Source: Candidatus Methanophagaceae archaeon GoMg1
GTDB taxonomy: Archaea > Halobacteriota > Syntropharchaeia > Alkanophagales > Methanospirareceae
Direction of reading: 5' to 3'
Length of the DNA: 40,807 nucleotides
Assembly (NCBI GenBank): GCA_013180605.1
Contig: QBUL01000181.1
Coordinates: 1-40,807 of the forward strand
Below the pieces are notes generated by a model. The model was not told the origin of the DNA. It saw only the letters and a list, made by a program, of their open reading frames with translations, and did not search any database. The translations under genes and the position numbers were made by a program. Below, in pieces: positions 7,647 through 16,263 of this stretch. The number at the start of each line of letters is the position of its first letter. Within the stretch, counting starts at the first letter, position 1.

Positions 7647-9416
7647 TTAAAGTCCCTCCACCTCCCTCACCTGCACCGCCATACCCTTCCGCGACTCCAC
7701 CATCTCCCACCCGCTCATTTTCGCTCTACCCACACCAAACGCCTTCTCGCCGCAGAACACGACCTCATCATTCACTCTTATTTGTTCACCCGCGTTTACA
7801 ACCCCTGGTGCTAATATCGAACCTCGTGGAACAAAATCGCCTATCTCCACCCTGTAAGAAGAAAGCAAATTTTCAATTCTTCGTGCTCCTTTCACCGTAA
7901 GAGTTAAAAGCCCGTATGCAGGCACGATTCTCGCAAGAACGTCGCCCTTTGAGCTGAGTTTGTAAGAAGGGAACTTACCGTTTATTTTTAGTCTTTCTCC
8001 TCCTCCTTCTTTGCCCAGTAGTTGCCTTCCCGCACCGAGCCCAAACTGAAAATCAGCCATTGCTTTTATCATGCTCATTTTCATCTCAAATCCCGATAAT
8101 CGCTGTTTATCACCGCACAACCCGGCTATTCGTTCCTTCAGCCTGTTCAAAGCCTCTTTTGAAGTTGTCCCTTCATTGGCTTCGCACGTGTATGCGATTT
8201 CTATGCCTGAATCTTCCGCAACCGATGCGCATATCTCGCTATACGCACCGCTGAGATGCGCAACCACCACGTCATAATTCTTCATTTTCCGCTCAATGTA
8301 TGCACGCAAGCATGAAGAGACCCATTCCCGCTCCTCCGCATCCCAGTAGCCCGTTACGGGAATGTCGTAGAATGCTGCGGGATAAACCGCTTCCAGCTCT
8401 CGTGGCACTACACCCAGTGGCGACGTTAAAATCAACTCATGTATCTGACCCCTATAACCCGCAATCGCATCTATGAACCTCGTGTGAGACGGTGACGTAG
8501 AATAAGGCTTCCTCGCAGAACACGGTAATATCAGCAATATTTTCCTCGTCGGCGGTTCATACAGTTCCAAAACCCTGCTCGCAAACCGCTTTACTTCTAT
8601 CCTTTTCAGCGATTCCATTGTATTTGCCATCATACTGCAATTTCGAGCGACGGGCGTTCGACGTTCAAAATACTCTTCTTCTTCGAGGTCTAAAATACGA
8701 AGCACAGCGGTCAAAAAAGGTGACGACCTGACTCGCATCTCCACGTACTCACGCAAATTACCTGCTCTGATGCACGCTCTTGCTTTTTTTACCTCCTTAT
8801 CCAGCACCAGCGTATTGTGCTTTGCTAATAACGAAGCCCGTTCCTTGTTATTCTTCTGCTTTAACTCATCTATACTTAAAGAAGTGCAAACACGGCAATT
8901 ACACGGCAATTCGTCTAATTCATTTAATCTTACTTCCCCTTCTTCCATGAGATAAATACCCTGGCAGCCTTTTACCACCGCGTTCGTATCGTCTATTACG
9001 TCCACGCCCATGTAAAACATAAGCGCGGCATTCTCCGCCGTCGCTATCGCGGGAACCCATAATGCTGCATCTGGCGGTATTGCGTTCCTCGCATCAATTA
9101 TCCTGCGGGTAAAATCCCGTGGGCTGTTCAGCATCGCCGAAGCGAAGGAGAGTACGAAAAAGTCGGCAAACATTGGAGCTTCTTTCACCTTCGTGAACAG
9201 AGGGTGAACTTCGGGCAAGAGGACTGCGCCTCGTGGAACGTCCCACGTTTCTTCCGAAGATAAATCGTTAAAGTTTGAATCTTCCGCAGTTATCACTTCG
9301 AGTTCTTCTTCACTCTCTACCCGGAGCATCAGCGGTGTTTTCACAACCTCATTTAGCTGTAATTTCCCTATTCTTGCCGCTCCATCTCTCCTTTTTACTT
9401 CGTAGAATTTGGTCAT
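7647..9416 (-). CDS. arcS: Archaeosine synthase ArcS (TgtA2), PUA-domain tRNA modification enzyme
   Basis: ArcS completes formation of archaeosine at position 15 of archaeal tRNA, acting on preQ0-modified tRNA made by the transglycosylase. The protein starts TKFYEVKRRDGAARIGKL and contains a TGT-like N-terminal domain with a cysteine cluster (CNCRVC). It then has the ArcS hallmark PCSARKPYSTSPSHTRF (PCxxxKPYxxSxxH) mid-protein, and ends in a PUA RNA-binding domain (about the last 80 residues). I chose the methionine at 9416, since homologues start MTKxFEV; the track ORF begins 23 residues earlier at 9485. It converges with tatD and faces an AT-rich region upstream. Confidence 0.92.
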   Translation of the reverse strand: MTKFYEVKRRDGAARIGKLQLNEVVKTPLMLRVESEEELEVITAEDSNFNDLSSEETWDVPRGAVLLPEVHPLFTKVKEAPMFADFFVLSFASAMLNSPRDFTRRIIDARNAIPPDAALWVPAIATAENAALMFYMGVDVIDDTNAVVKGCQGIYLMEEGEVRLNELDELPCNCRVCTSLSIDELKQKNNKERASLLAKHNTLVLDKEVKKARACIRAGNLREYVEMRVRSSPFLTAVLRILDLEEEEYFERRTPVARNCSMMANTMESLKRIEVKRFASRVLELYEPPTRKILLILPCSARKPYSTSPSHTRFIDAIAGYRGQIHELILTSPLGVVPRELEAVYPAAFYDIPVTGYWDAEEREWVSSCLRAYIERKMKNYDVVVAHLSGAYSEICASVAEDSGIEIAYTCEANEGTTSKEALNRLKERIAGLCGDKQRLSGFEMKMSMIKAMADFQFGLGAGRQLLGKEGGGERLKINGKFPSYKLSSKGDVLARIVPAYGLLTLTVKGARRIENLLSSYRVEIGDFVPRGSILAPGVVNAGEQIRVNDEVVFCGEKAFGVGRAKMSGWEMVESRKGMAVQVREVEGL

Positions 9417-9485
9417 CTTGCAATTCTTAAAAGTTTTTATCGCTTTTGAATCTTCAAATCTAACATTAACCACCGTTCTAACCAA

Positions 9486-9784
9486 AAGATCAATTTTAGA
9501 CTATTTTTGAACAAAGCATTCCCTTGATGAGCGGACACCTGAGAAGTTTAATGGTAAAGAAGAATAACCACCTGTATGTAATAAAAGATGTAGGTGGCTT
9601 GGCGTGATGTAAAGTGATTTTTATATACATGAAATAATTGCAAATATACTCTAATAATTGTCCTATAATTATTTATACGAGGTAGGAAATAATAGAATAA
9701 AGATAAAAAGCAATGTTATGTTTTCACATAGTGTGAGATAGTAAGCAGATAAATCGGTGAGCAGATAAGGATTTATTGTCATTC
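9486..9784. other. AT-rich gap between arcS and the DUF4238 gene
   Basis: No convincing gene is present. A TATA-like TTTTTATATACATG lies around 9618-9630. A hairpin (CCACCT/AGGTGG, extended by G-U pairs) lies near 9573-9597, overlapping an 18-codon micro-ORF (9551-9607) that I cannot assign. GTTATGT at 9715-9721 is the proposed left boundary of the cassette. Base composition becomes clearly more AT-rich from about 9610. Confidence 0.5.
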
Positions 9785-10720
9785 ATGAAGAAGAGAAAAC
9801 AGCATTATGTTTGGAGGTACTACTTAAGATCTTGGTCTGAGAATGAAAAAATATTCTGCTTAAGAGATGGCAAAATCTTTGAGTCCAATTTGATGGGAGT
9901 TGCTAACAAAAGAGATTTTTACAGGCTTAAAGAGTTAAACCTAGATGATATTAAATTCATTAAAAAGTTTGCCATAGATCCCTCGCCACCACATCTTCAA
10001 AAATTACATTATAATTTGATAAAGCAATTCAACTCTATATTTGAGTTAAAAAGTCATGTTGATTCTAAAGGTATTGATGACTCGAAATTAAATGGAGAAA
10101 TAGATAAAGCAATAAATAATCTTGAAGAAGACCTTCACGGTGGAATTGAATCAAGCGCAATAAAATATATCGAATCCATCCTGAAAGAAGATATTTCCTT
10201 TTATACTACTGATGAAGGTTGCAGGGACTTTATATATTACTTATGTGTTCAATATATGAGAACGCGAAAAATAAAGTCGCGTGTACTCTCAGCCGTTAGC
10301 GGTATCAATTCAATAGACATATCAAAAATATGGAATGTGATGAGTCATATATTTGCAACAAATATGGGGTGGAGTCTCTATGCAGGTAGAAAACAATTTA
10401 GAATGGTCCTTCTGAAAAATAAGTCATCCATAGAATTTATTACAGGAGATCAGCCTGTAATTAATACATATGCCTCAGGCGTCTTGAACCTAACGCCGCC
10501 CGAGAAGCTTGAATTTTATTACCCTGTTTCACCTGCTTTAGCTATTTTAATAACAGAGAAAGAAAACCATAAGAAAAGCAATCGTTTGGCATTAAATGAA
10601 AAGGATGTGGTTTTATATAATAAGCTGATAGTAAGGAATTCGTACGATCAGATATATGCAGCATCTAAAAGCATTTTGGAAGAGTATAGGCAGAAATGTG
10701 AGAATCAAAAAGAAACATAA
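9785..10720 (+). CDS. DUF4238 domain protein, cassette-borne
   Basis: The N-terminus KKRKQHYVWRYYLRSWSENE matches the QHYVPRFYLRxF pattern typical of DUF4238 proteins, whose function is unknown. They occur sporadically in bacteria and archaea, often on variable DNA. The protein is soluble, about 311-314 residues, with no signal peptide or membrane helix. A later block (FITGDQPVINTYASG and YPVSPALAILITE) also fits the family pattern. Start is ATG 9785 or TTG 9776; the latter has AAGG six bases upstream, so the choice is open. Codon use is strongly AT-rich compared with arcS and the downstream kinase, and the gene lies within the proposed integron-like cassette, both signs of transfer. A defence role is possible but not shown. 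Confidence 0.75.
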   Translation: MKKRKQHYVWRYYLRSWSENEKIFCLRDGKIFESNLMGVANKRDFYRLKELNLDDIKFIKKFAIDPSPPHLQKLHYNLIKQFNSIFELKSHVDSKGIDDSKLNGEIDKAINNLEEDLHGGIESSAIKYIESILKEDISFYTTDEGCRDFIYYLCVQYMRTRKIKSRVLSAVSGINSIDISKIWNVMSHIFATNMGWSLYAGRKQFRMVLLKNKSSIEFITGDQPVINTYASGVLNLTPPEKLEFYYPVSPALAILITEKENHKKSNRLALNEKDVVLYNKLIVRNSYDQIYAASKSILEEYRQKCENQKET

Positions 10721-10774
10721 CAATCTCTTCCAGCGGAGCGCAAAAAGCCGCGCCCGCTGAAGAGCGCGTTCCGC
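10715..10774 (+). repeat. attC-like recombination site
   Basis: The 60-bp site reads ACATAAC (R''), AAT, then the arm CTCTTC-C-AGCGG, a centre with GCGC/GCGC, the arm CCGCT-GAAGAG, and GCGTTCCGC (R', cleavage G^TT). The two arms pair perfectly apart from one extra C at 10731, placed like the extrahelical base of L'' in real attC sites (a G on the bottom strand). The pattern AACAAT...TTC.AGC..A closely follows classical attC sites of the aadA type. Confidence 0.7.
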
Positions 10775-10890
10775 GTACATAACGCACAATCGCTACATCT
10801 CCTGTATTGACCCTGCAATCTGCTTGCTCATTGGTGCTTCAGATCATTCCTATAAAATACTCTCACGCAGCCTTGTTGACGTATTTCTAT

Positions 10891-11994
10891 CTATCCTTCA
10901 AAATACTTATCCACACCCTTGTAATCAAACTCCTCCGCTTCAAGCACATTCCGTATAAAGTTGAACAATTTCCTTCGCGTATCCATTGAGATATTAGGAT
11001 ACCACACAGGCGAAGCAACTACAAGCCCGCGAAACGCATAAAACGGCTGTATTACCTCCAGTAACTCGTAATCACCCGTCTTTTCAAGATACACATCAAA
11101 AAACAAGTCATATAACTTCTTAAACCCACGGTCAATCGCATTGCCCTCTGTCTTGAGCAGCCCGAAGAAGAGATAATTTATGGTCATCGCGGAGACGTCA
11201 TCAGCGGCTTCCCCGTATTCTCCTCGACTGCGGTCAAGCACCGTAAAATCGGTCCCTTCCCTGAACATAACATTCCAAGGATGGAAATCGCCATGAACCA
11301 TGCACAACCTTTTTGCTCTCTCCTTCAGCTTCCATCTCCAGTCTATGCTTTTCTTCTCTATTTCCTTCAGCTCTTCGCTCGCTATGAACTCATTTCGAGG
11401 TGGATAACTGTCCGTAAGCCCAAATATGCATTCGCTATGCCCCACCAATTCCCTTATCCTCCGCACATAAAGTTGCGCATCGTCTCTTTTGACCGCGTGA
11501 ATATCAGCCAAATAGGCAGCCAGAGCAGATGCCCTTTCCTCATCCTCGCTTCTCACTTCTCCACCGTCCCTTAGCCTATCCAGGTCTTTAACGTATTCGA
11601 CGCCTTCTACTTTATCGCATGTAATGAAATATTCCTCCGCATCACTCGCGGATTCCATCCTCCCATCTCGCGTAAAGTAACCGACATCGAGTGATTTTAC
11701 GTGTTTCGGCAGCGTATTAAACGCATGATGCTGCCATATCAGTATTTGCGCACGGTCAGCGAAATGGTCATGCCCAAATTCATCCCCCCGCATCGATGAG
11801 ATAACCACTTCTTTTATTTCTCCCGCGCCGCCCGTCTGAAACTTCACGAAATATGGTTTGCCATATCCAAACCCTTTTATTTCTCCTAAACCTTCCTTTT
11901 GTTCTTGCGACTCCAATCCCAACTCCTTTACACTCAGTACACGCAACGGCGTTTCGTACTTAGTCTCCAAATATTCCTTTATTTTTTCGTTCAT
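10891..11994 (-). CDS. Aminoglycoside-phosphotransferase (APH) fold kinase
   Basis: This is a soluble kinase-like protein of the APH/choline-kinase superfamily; the substrate is unknown. The catalytic loop MVHGDFHPWNVMF and a following VLDRSRGEYGEAADD (in place of the usual DxE/DWE metal motif) are visible at about residues 245-285. A glycine-poor N-lobe and helical C-lobe complete about 367 residues. The start is set at ATG 11994 because GGAGGGACG lies directly upstream; the track ORF starts 13 codons earlier without such a site. The metal-binding aspartate context is unusual, so activity needs care. It is convergent with the cassette and divergent from orc1. Confidence 0.8.
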   Translation of the reverse strand: MNEKIKEYLETKYETPLRVLSVKELGLESQEQKEGLGEIKGFGYGKPYFVKFQTGGAGEIKEVVISSMRGDEFGHDHFADRAQILIWQHHAFNTLPKHVKSLDVGYFTRDGRMESASDAEEYFITCDKVEGVEYVKDLDRLRDGGEVRSEDEERASALAAYLADIHAVKRDDAQLYVRRIRELVGHSECIFGLTDSYPPRNEFIASEELKEIEKKSIDWRWKLKERAKRLCMVHGDFHPWNVMFREGTDFTVLDRSRGEYGEAADDVSAMTINYLFFGLLKTEGNAIDRGFKKLYDLFFDVYLEKTGDYELLEVIQPFYAFRGLVVASPVWYPNISMDTRRKLFNFIRNVLEAEEFDYKGVDKYFEG

Positions 11995-12153
11995 CGTCCC
12001 TCCGTTCTGCATATAGCCTGTCGGTGCAGGCAAGACAAGCGCTCCAGTAGAAACATACCTGAAACAATACTTTTATTATATCCTATTACCTTCACATTCT
12101 TATTGAAATTAGTTTACAAAGATAAAATATAAAAAGAGGGGTAGAGAGAAGAT
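11995..12153. promoter_or_regulatory. Divergent intergenic region with ORB-like box; candidate replication origin
   Basis: CTCCAGTAGAAAC (12042-12054) differs by one base from the archaeal mini-ORB form with TCCAGTGGAAAC. A weaker ACCTGAAACA follows. The rest is AT-rich (TTTTATTATATCC, AAAATATAAAAAG), the last part at 12124-12136 probably being the TATA box of orc1. Archaeal origins usually lie just beside orc1/cdc6. Only one good box is seen, so the origin call is tentative. Confidence 0.4.
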
Positions 12154-13371
12154 ATGGAAAACCTGTTCGATGGCCTGATGGGCGAGGGCAAGATATTTAC
12201 AAGCCGCGAGGTGCTTCGCCCCACCTATGTCCCTGAGAATTTACCGCATCGGAAGAAGCAGATAATAGGTTTAGCAGATACGTTATCGCCCGCGTTAAAA
12301 GGGGGAACACCTTCTAATATTGTGATATATGGTAAGACTGGAACAGGTAAGACCGCTACGGTGAAACATGTAAGCAAGGAATTAGAAGAGATGGCGGGGA
12401 AAAGGGGCAGCAAATGTATTATGCTATATATCAACTGTGAGGTATTTGATACGCAGTATCGGATTTTTGCTTACCTTGCACGGGCATTTAATCAGCAAAT
12501 TCCGATGATCGGATGGCCGATGGATATGATGTATTCAGAGTTCAAGACCGCGGTAGATACGGAAGATAGATGCGTAATTGTGGTATTGGACGAGGTGGAC
12601 AGGTTAGCAGGCAAAGGAGAGGGGGCATTATATAATCTCTCAAGGGTAAACAGCGAGCTAAATCACGCAAAAATAAGCATGATAGGCATCTCAAATGACC
12701 TGACCTTTACTGACCTATTAGACCAAAGAGTGAGGTCGTCGTTAGGTGAGGAAGAAATAATATTTCCGCCTTACAATGCGAACCAGTTGCAGGATATTCT
12801 AGGTGAACGGGCGGAAATAGCGTTCAACGAATCGGCGTTAGATGGCTCGGTGATACCGCTTTGCGCGGCTTTCGCTGCTCAGGAGCACGGTGATGCGCGG
12901 CGTGCTCTTGACCTGCTACGCGTATCAGGGGAAATTGCAGAACGCACGGGGTCCGAGCGGGTAACGGAAGAGCATGTGCGGCTCGCAGGTAAAAAGATAG
13001 AAGCGAATAGAATAGTTGAAGTGGTAAAAACGCTGCCGCTACAGTCAAAAATCGTGTTAAGTGCTGTGCTCCAGCTACACCGGGAAAAGAACAAAAGCCG
13101 CTTCTCCAGCGGAGAAGTCTATAACATGTACCGGAAATTGTGTGGACATCTGGGCATGGAGGCGTTAACGCAGCGGCGTGTTACCGATTTGGTCTCGGAA
13201 CTGGACATTTTAGGATTGATAAATGCCGCGATAGTGAACAGGGGCAGATATGGCCGTACAAAGGAGATTTCACTGAGTGTGCCAGTCGATAGTGCACAGC
13301 CTGTCCTGTTTGAAGACTATAAGCTTAAGGCGATATCTAATATCAAAGTAAAAGCGCAGATGACATTGTAG
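12154..13371 (+). CDS. orc1: Orc1/Cdc6 replication initiator
   Basis: Orc1/Cdc6 binds origin recognition boxes and loads the MCM helicase. The AAA+ domain has Walker A GKTGTGKT (residues 60-67), Walker B VVLDEVDRL (about 143-151), sensor 1 ISMIGISND, and the arginine/sensor 2 region HGDARRALDLLR. A C-terminal winged helix occupies about 300-405 (SGEVYNMYRKLC, QRRVTDLVSELDILGLI). The 405-residue length is typical. A TATA-like box about 20-30 bases before the ATG and an ORB-like box further upstream suggest autoregulation at a linked origin. The gene stands alone, followed by the L7Ae-S28e-L24e cluster in the same direction. Confidence 0.95.
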   Translation: MENLFDGLMGEGKIFTSREVLRPTYVPENLPHRKKQIIGLADTLSPALKGGTPSNIVIYGKTGTGKTATVKHVSKELEEMAGKRGSKCIMLYINCEVFDTQYRIFAYLARAFNQQIPMIGWPMDMMYSEFKTAVDTEDRCVIVVLDEVDRLAGKGEGALYNLSRVNSELNHAKISMIGISNDLTFTDLLDQRVRSSLGEEEIIFPPYNANQLQDILGERAEIAFNESALDGSVIPLCAAFAAQEHGDARRALDLLRVSGEIAERTGSERVTEEHVRLAGKKIEANRIVEVVKTLPLQSKIVLSAVLQLHREKNKSRFSSGEVYNMYRKLCGHLGMEALTQRRVTDLVSELDILGLINAAIVNRGRYGRTKEISLSVPVDSAQPVLFEDYKLKAISNIKVKAQMTL

Positions 13372-13389
13372 GTTTAGGGGGGATGAAAG

Positions 13390-13806
13390 ATGAGCAAGGA
13401 AGAAAAAGAAAAAAAAGAAAAGACAAAGGGAACTGCAAATATGCCAGTGTACGTAAAATTCGAGGTCCCGGAGGAGTTACAAAGTACGTCGTTAGAGGCA
13501 TTGGATCTGGCAAGGACTACGGGTAGCGTAAAGAAGGGGACAAATGAAACCACAAAAATCATAGAAAGGGGAATGGCAAAGTTAGTGCTGATTGGTGAGG
13601 ATGTTACGCCAGAGGAGATATTAATGCATCTTCCACCGTTATGTGAAGAGAAAGGTGCTCCTTACGTGTATATAAAAAGCCAGCGTGATTTAGGCGCTGC
13701 TTGTGGTATAAATAAAGGTTGTGCCTCTGCTGCCATCGTTGACCCAGGGAAAGCAGAAGAAGCGGTTGAGGGGATTATAGAGGAGCTGGAGAAACTAAAG
13801 GGGTAA
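13390..13806 (+). CDS. rpl7ae: Ribosomal protein L7Ae
   Basis: L7Ae binds kink-turns in 23S rRNA, C/D and H/ACA guide RNAs and archaeal RNase P. The body [34 protein letters not shown] and [15 protein letters not shown] is diagnostic. Here there is a 17-residue lysine/glutamate-rich extension before MPVYVKF. A strong SD (GGGGGGATG-like) precedes ATG 13390, so the extension appears to be translated; the alternative start is 13441. It begins 18 nt after orc1 and heads the L7Ae-S28e-L24e order conserved in archaea. Confidence 0.95.
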   Translation: MSKEEKEKKEKTKGTANMPVYVKFEVPEELQSTSLEALDLARTTGSVKKGTNETTKIIERGMAKLVLIGEDVTPEEILMHLPPLCEEKGAPYVYIKSQRDLGAACGINKGCASAAIVDPGKAEEAVEGIIEELEKLKG

Positions 13807-13857
13807 TGTTGTACTGTAATGTAATGTGACTAAACCAAATAGGAGACGATAATTATA

Positions 13858-14070
13858 ATGAGCGAAGAGATGGGAATACCTGCAGAGGTAATAGAAATAG
13901 TAGGCAGGACAGGAATGCATGGCGAATCCACGCAGATAAAGTGTAAGGTACAGGAAGGGAGGAATAAAGGGAGAATTATAACGAGGAATTGCAGGGGACC
14001 TATAAAAACAGGCGACATTATTGTGCTGCTGGAGACAGATAGAGAAGTGAGGAAATTACTGAGGAGGTAA
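13858..14070 (+). CDS. rps28e: Ribosomal protein S28e
   Basis: This is a small-subunit protein of archaea and eukaryotes. The 70 residues contain [36 protein letters not shown] and the invariant [14 protein letters not shown] end. It lies between L7Ae and L24e, its usual place. The neighbouring intervals (51 and 12 nt) suggest one transcript. Confidence 0.95.
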   Translation: MSEEMGIPAEVIEIVGRTGMHGESTQIKCKVQEGRNKGRIITRNCRGPIKTGDIIVLLETDREVRKLLRR

Positions 14071-14082
14071 TTTATAGAAATA

Positions 14083-14286
14083 ATGGAGAAGAAATGTTCG
14101 TTTTGTGATTCGCCAATAGAGCTGGGTCGTGGGAAGATGTATGTAAAGCGAGATGGAACAGTTTTTTATTTCTGCAGTTCTAAGTGCGAACGAAATATGA
14201 TAAGACTGGGGAGAAAAAGAAGGAAGGTGAAATGGGCGGTGGCAACTACGAAATCAACGGCTAAGGCCAAAGTTAAAGAGAGCTAA
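14083..14286 (+). CDS. rpl24e: Ribosomal protein L24e
   Basis: This is a zinc-binding large-subunit protein. The CSFCDSPIELGRGKMYV and FCSSKCERN motifs give the four cysteines of the zinc finger, followed by RLGRKRRKVKW. A lysine/alanine/threonine-rich tail extends to 67 residues. It ends the ribosomal cluster; ndk and infB, which often follow in archaea, are not here, and a repeat A element comes next. Confidence 0.94.
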   Translation: MEKKCSFCDSPIELGRGKMYVKRDGTVFYFCSSKCERNMIRLGRKRRKVKWAVATTKSTAKAKVKES

Positions 14287-14308
14287 AGAAAAATCACATT
14301 TGTTTAGC

Positions 14309-14446
14309 TAACCGCAAGATTACACAACACTTTTTCTTTTTTACAAAAAGAAAATTTAGCCTGTGCTAAAAGAAAAACAAATATGTTCTTTTCGTAAAGC
14401 TTTTCTTTCTAAGAGAAGGTTTCTTGTAAAATCTCGTGGTTTTTTA
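14309..14446. repeat. Dispersed repeat family A, copy 3
   Basis: The left arm TAACCGCAAGATTACACAAC and right arm AAAATCTCGTGGTTTTTTAC match copy 2 closely, as do the internal blocks GCCTGTGCTAAAAG and GTAAAGCTTTTCTTTCTAAG. It lies between convergent rpl24e and cooC. Confidence 0.75.
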
Positions 14447-14452
14447 CATCGG

Positions 14453-15229
14453 CTATATATCCACAAAAATCTTCTCTTTTAGCCTTTTTATATGCTCAAC
14501 CGCTTCTCCACCTACGTCTAATGGTGCTTTACTCTCCATATCTGCTTTTATCAATGTCAGTTCATAAGGTATAATACCCAGTAGAGGAATCCCTATCTCA
14601 TCCAATTTAGTTTCTATCTTTTTCGCCATCTCGGAATTCATAACCTTGTTTATCACTGCCGCTATGTTGTGTATGCCTATGTCCTCCCCGAGCTTCTTTA
14701 TTCTGCTTGCGGTCTCCACCGACCTCATCCCGGGTTCTACTACCGCGAGCATCAAGTCTACCCCTCTTGCAGTTCCTCTGCCTAAATGCTCTATTCCTGC
14801 TTCCATATCCAGAATGACCGTATGCTGTTTGAACAGGACATGCTGCAGCAAAGCCCGAAGGAAAGCATTCTCAGGACAAACACAGCCGCCACCACCCCCT
14901 CCTATCGTTCCCATTACCAGCAGCGTTACACCATCAGGTCCTTCTGCACCGTATTTCGCGATTATGTCATCTACCTTTGGATTCAGTTTGTAGACACCCG
15001 TCCCGAAATACGCATCCGTGCGTTCAAAAATCAGGTCTTTTAACGCGGATATGGGTGTAGGATTCTCTTTTATGCCCAATGTAGACTTCAAGTTCATTGC
15101 AGGGTCGGCATCTACGGCAATTACGGAATGCCCTTCTCTCGCAAGGAGACGGGCAAGCGTACCTGCAATGGTCGTTTTACCCACACCCCCTTTTCCGGCA
15201 ATTGCTATTTTTAGCTTTGTTCTCTCCAT
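14453..15229 (-). CDS. cooC: CO dehydrogenase maturation ATPase CooC
   Basis: CooC is a MinD-type ATPase that helps insert nickel into the C-cluster of CO dehydrogenase, the key enzyme of the Wood-Ljungdahl/CODH-ACS pathway. The deviant Walker A GKGGVGKTT lies at residues 12-20, and the dimer-bridging CxC (C116, C118) sits in GGGCVCPENAF. VDADPAMNL and the IINKV-type switch complete a 258-residue protein, normal for CooC. It overlaps the end of kae1 by 19 nt and would share its transcript. No cdh genes are in the window, so the target enzyme is elsewhere. Confidence 0.9.
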   Translation of the reverse strand: MERTKLKIAIAGKGGVGKTTIAGTLARLLAREGHSVIAVDADPAMNLKSTLGIKENPTPISALKDLIFERTDAYFGTGVYKLNPKVDDIIAKYGAEGPDGVTLLVMGTIGGGGGGCVCPENAFLRALLQHVLFKQHTVILDMEAGIEHLGRGTARGVDLMLAVVEPGMRSVETASRIKKLGEDIGIHNIAAVINKVMNSEMAKKIETKLDEIGIPLLGIIPYELTLIKADMESKAPLDVGGEAVEHIKRLKEKIFVDI

Positions 15230-16212
15230 GTGACTTCCACCTCGTCAGGTCGGTAATTCTGCTTAACCGCGGATTTATCTATTGGCGTTGTATCGCCGGT
15301 TTTGAAGTGAAGCAGACCGAGATAAGCAATCATTGTGCCGTTATCCTTTAAATATTTATTTTCCGGAACGTAAAATTTTGCTTCTCGGTCGTGGCACATC
15401 GTTTGCAGCATTTGCTGTAATCTCCTGTTCGCACCTACGCCACCAGCTAACAGCATCTCATCTTTACCGAGATGTGCCATTGCTCGCTCGGTTACCTCAG
15501 TGAGCATAGCAAAAGCCGTCTCCTGAAAGGAATAGCAGACATCCTCTGTTTTATGATGATGTACATTTATAGCGTCTTTAGCAGCAGTGGTGAGCCCGGA
15601 AAAAGACAAATCCATTCCCTTTATTACATAGGGCATATAAACGTATTCAGTGCCTTTGGAAGCCAGCTCTTCTATCTTTGGTCCTCCGGGATGGCTCATC
15701 CCTAAATAGCGAGCAAACTTGTCCAATGCATTCCCTATACCTATATCCAGCGTTTCTCCCAGGATGCGATACCTGCCGGCACGGTATGCAAGAACTTGAG
15801 AGTTAGCTCCACTTACGTACAGCACCACCGGGTCTTTCGTTCCGCATTGCCATCTGCCGATTTCTATATGAGCGATGCAGTGATTAACGCCAACAAGAGG
15901 TATTTTTAAAGATATAGCGAGTGCTCTCGCTGCCGTAGCTACTGTTCTGAGACAGGGACCCATACCCGGCCCCTGCGAGAATGCAATTGCATCTATGCTA
16001 TCCAGCGAAAAAACTCCTTCCTCTGCGCCTCTAAAAACACGCGAGACGACATTTTTTATTTCGGATGCGTGATGCTGCGCAGCTTCTCTTGGATGAATAC
16101 CACCATGTAAAGGTTTATAAGTTGATTCCGCTTCACATATTGTCTTCTCTTCGCTGACCAGCGCAGCGCTGAGGTTCCATGCCGTTCCTTCGAGACCTAA
16201 GATGAGAGTCAT
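15211..16212 (-). CDS. kae1: tRNA N6-adenosine threonylcarbamoyltransferase Kae1 (KEOPS)
   Basis: Kae1 transfers threonylcarbamoyl to A37 of ANN-decoding tRNAs as part of KEOPS. It shows LGLEGTAWNLSAAL, GGIHPREAAQHHA, VNHCIAHIEIGR (metal histidines), SGANSQVLAY, DIGIGNALDKFAR, SHPGGPKIEELA and LLAGGVGANRRL. I place the start at ATG 16212 (MTLILGLEGTA); the extra 51 residues of the track ORF are encoded by a repeat and antisense of the neighbour. It is a stand-alone Kae1 of about 333 residues without the Bud32 kinase domain, fused in many euryarchaea, so Bud32 must be encoded elsewhere. Its 3' end overlaps cooC. Confidence 0.94.
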   Translation of the reverse strand: MTLILGLEGTAWNLSAALVSEEKTICEAESTYKPLHGGIHPREAAQHHASEIKNVVSRVFRGAEEGVFSLDSIDAIAFSQGPGMGPCLRTVATAARALAISLKIPLVGVNHCIAHIEIGRWQCGTKDPVVLYVSGANSQVLAYRAGRYRILGETLDIGIGNALDKFARYLGMSHPGGPKIEELASKGTEYVYMPYVIKGMDLSFSGLTTAAKDAINVHHHKTEDVCYSFQETAFAMLTEVTERAMAHLGKDEMLLAGGVGANRRLQQMLQTMCHDREAKFYVPENKYLKDNGTMIAYLGLLHFKTGDTTPIDKSAVKQNYRPDEVEVTWREQS

Positions 16213-16262
16213 AACCACGAGATTACACAGATTTTCACACAAACTTTCTTTTAAAGAGAGTT
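16211..16262. repeat. Dispersed repeat family A, copy 4 (left arm only)
   Basis: ATAACCACGAGATTACACAG followed by ATTTTCACAC is the family A left arm; no right arm follows. It lies in the divergent gap of kae1 and the TA pair. Confidence 0.6.
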
Positions 16263-16263
16263 T

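Larger units (their letters stand above)
9715..10774 (+). mobile_element. Integron-like gene cassette carrying a DUF4238 gene
   Basis: The left boundary G^TTATGT (9715-9721) is the exact complement of ACATAAC (10715-10721), which begins the attC-like site at the right end. In integron cassettes the R'' box of attC is complementary to the cassette's own 5' end, because both join in the circular form. One ORF fills the element in the expected orientation, with its stop codon inside R''. No integrase or second cassette is visible, so this would be a lone cassette at a secondary (GTT-like) site. Composition is more AT-rich than the neighbours. Inference, but several independent features agree. 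Confidence 0.65.

Noticed and set aside
9551-9607. 18-codon ORF before the DUF4238 cassette, possibly a transposase remnant
   Set aside because: Too short to support; the similarity to transposase N-termini is only impressionistic.
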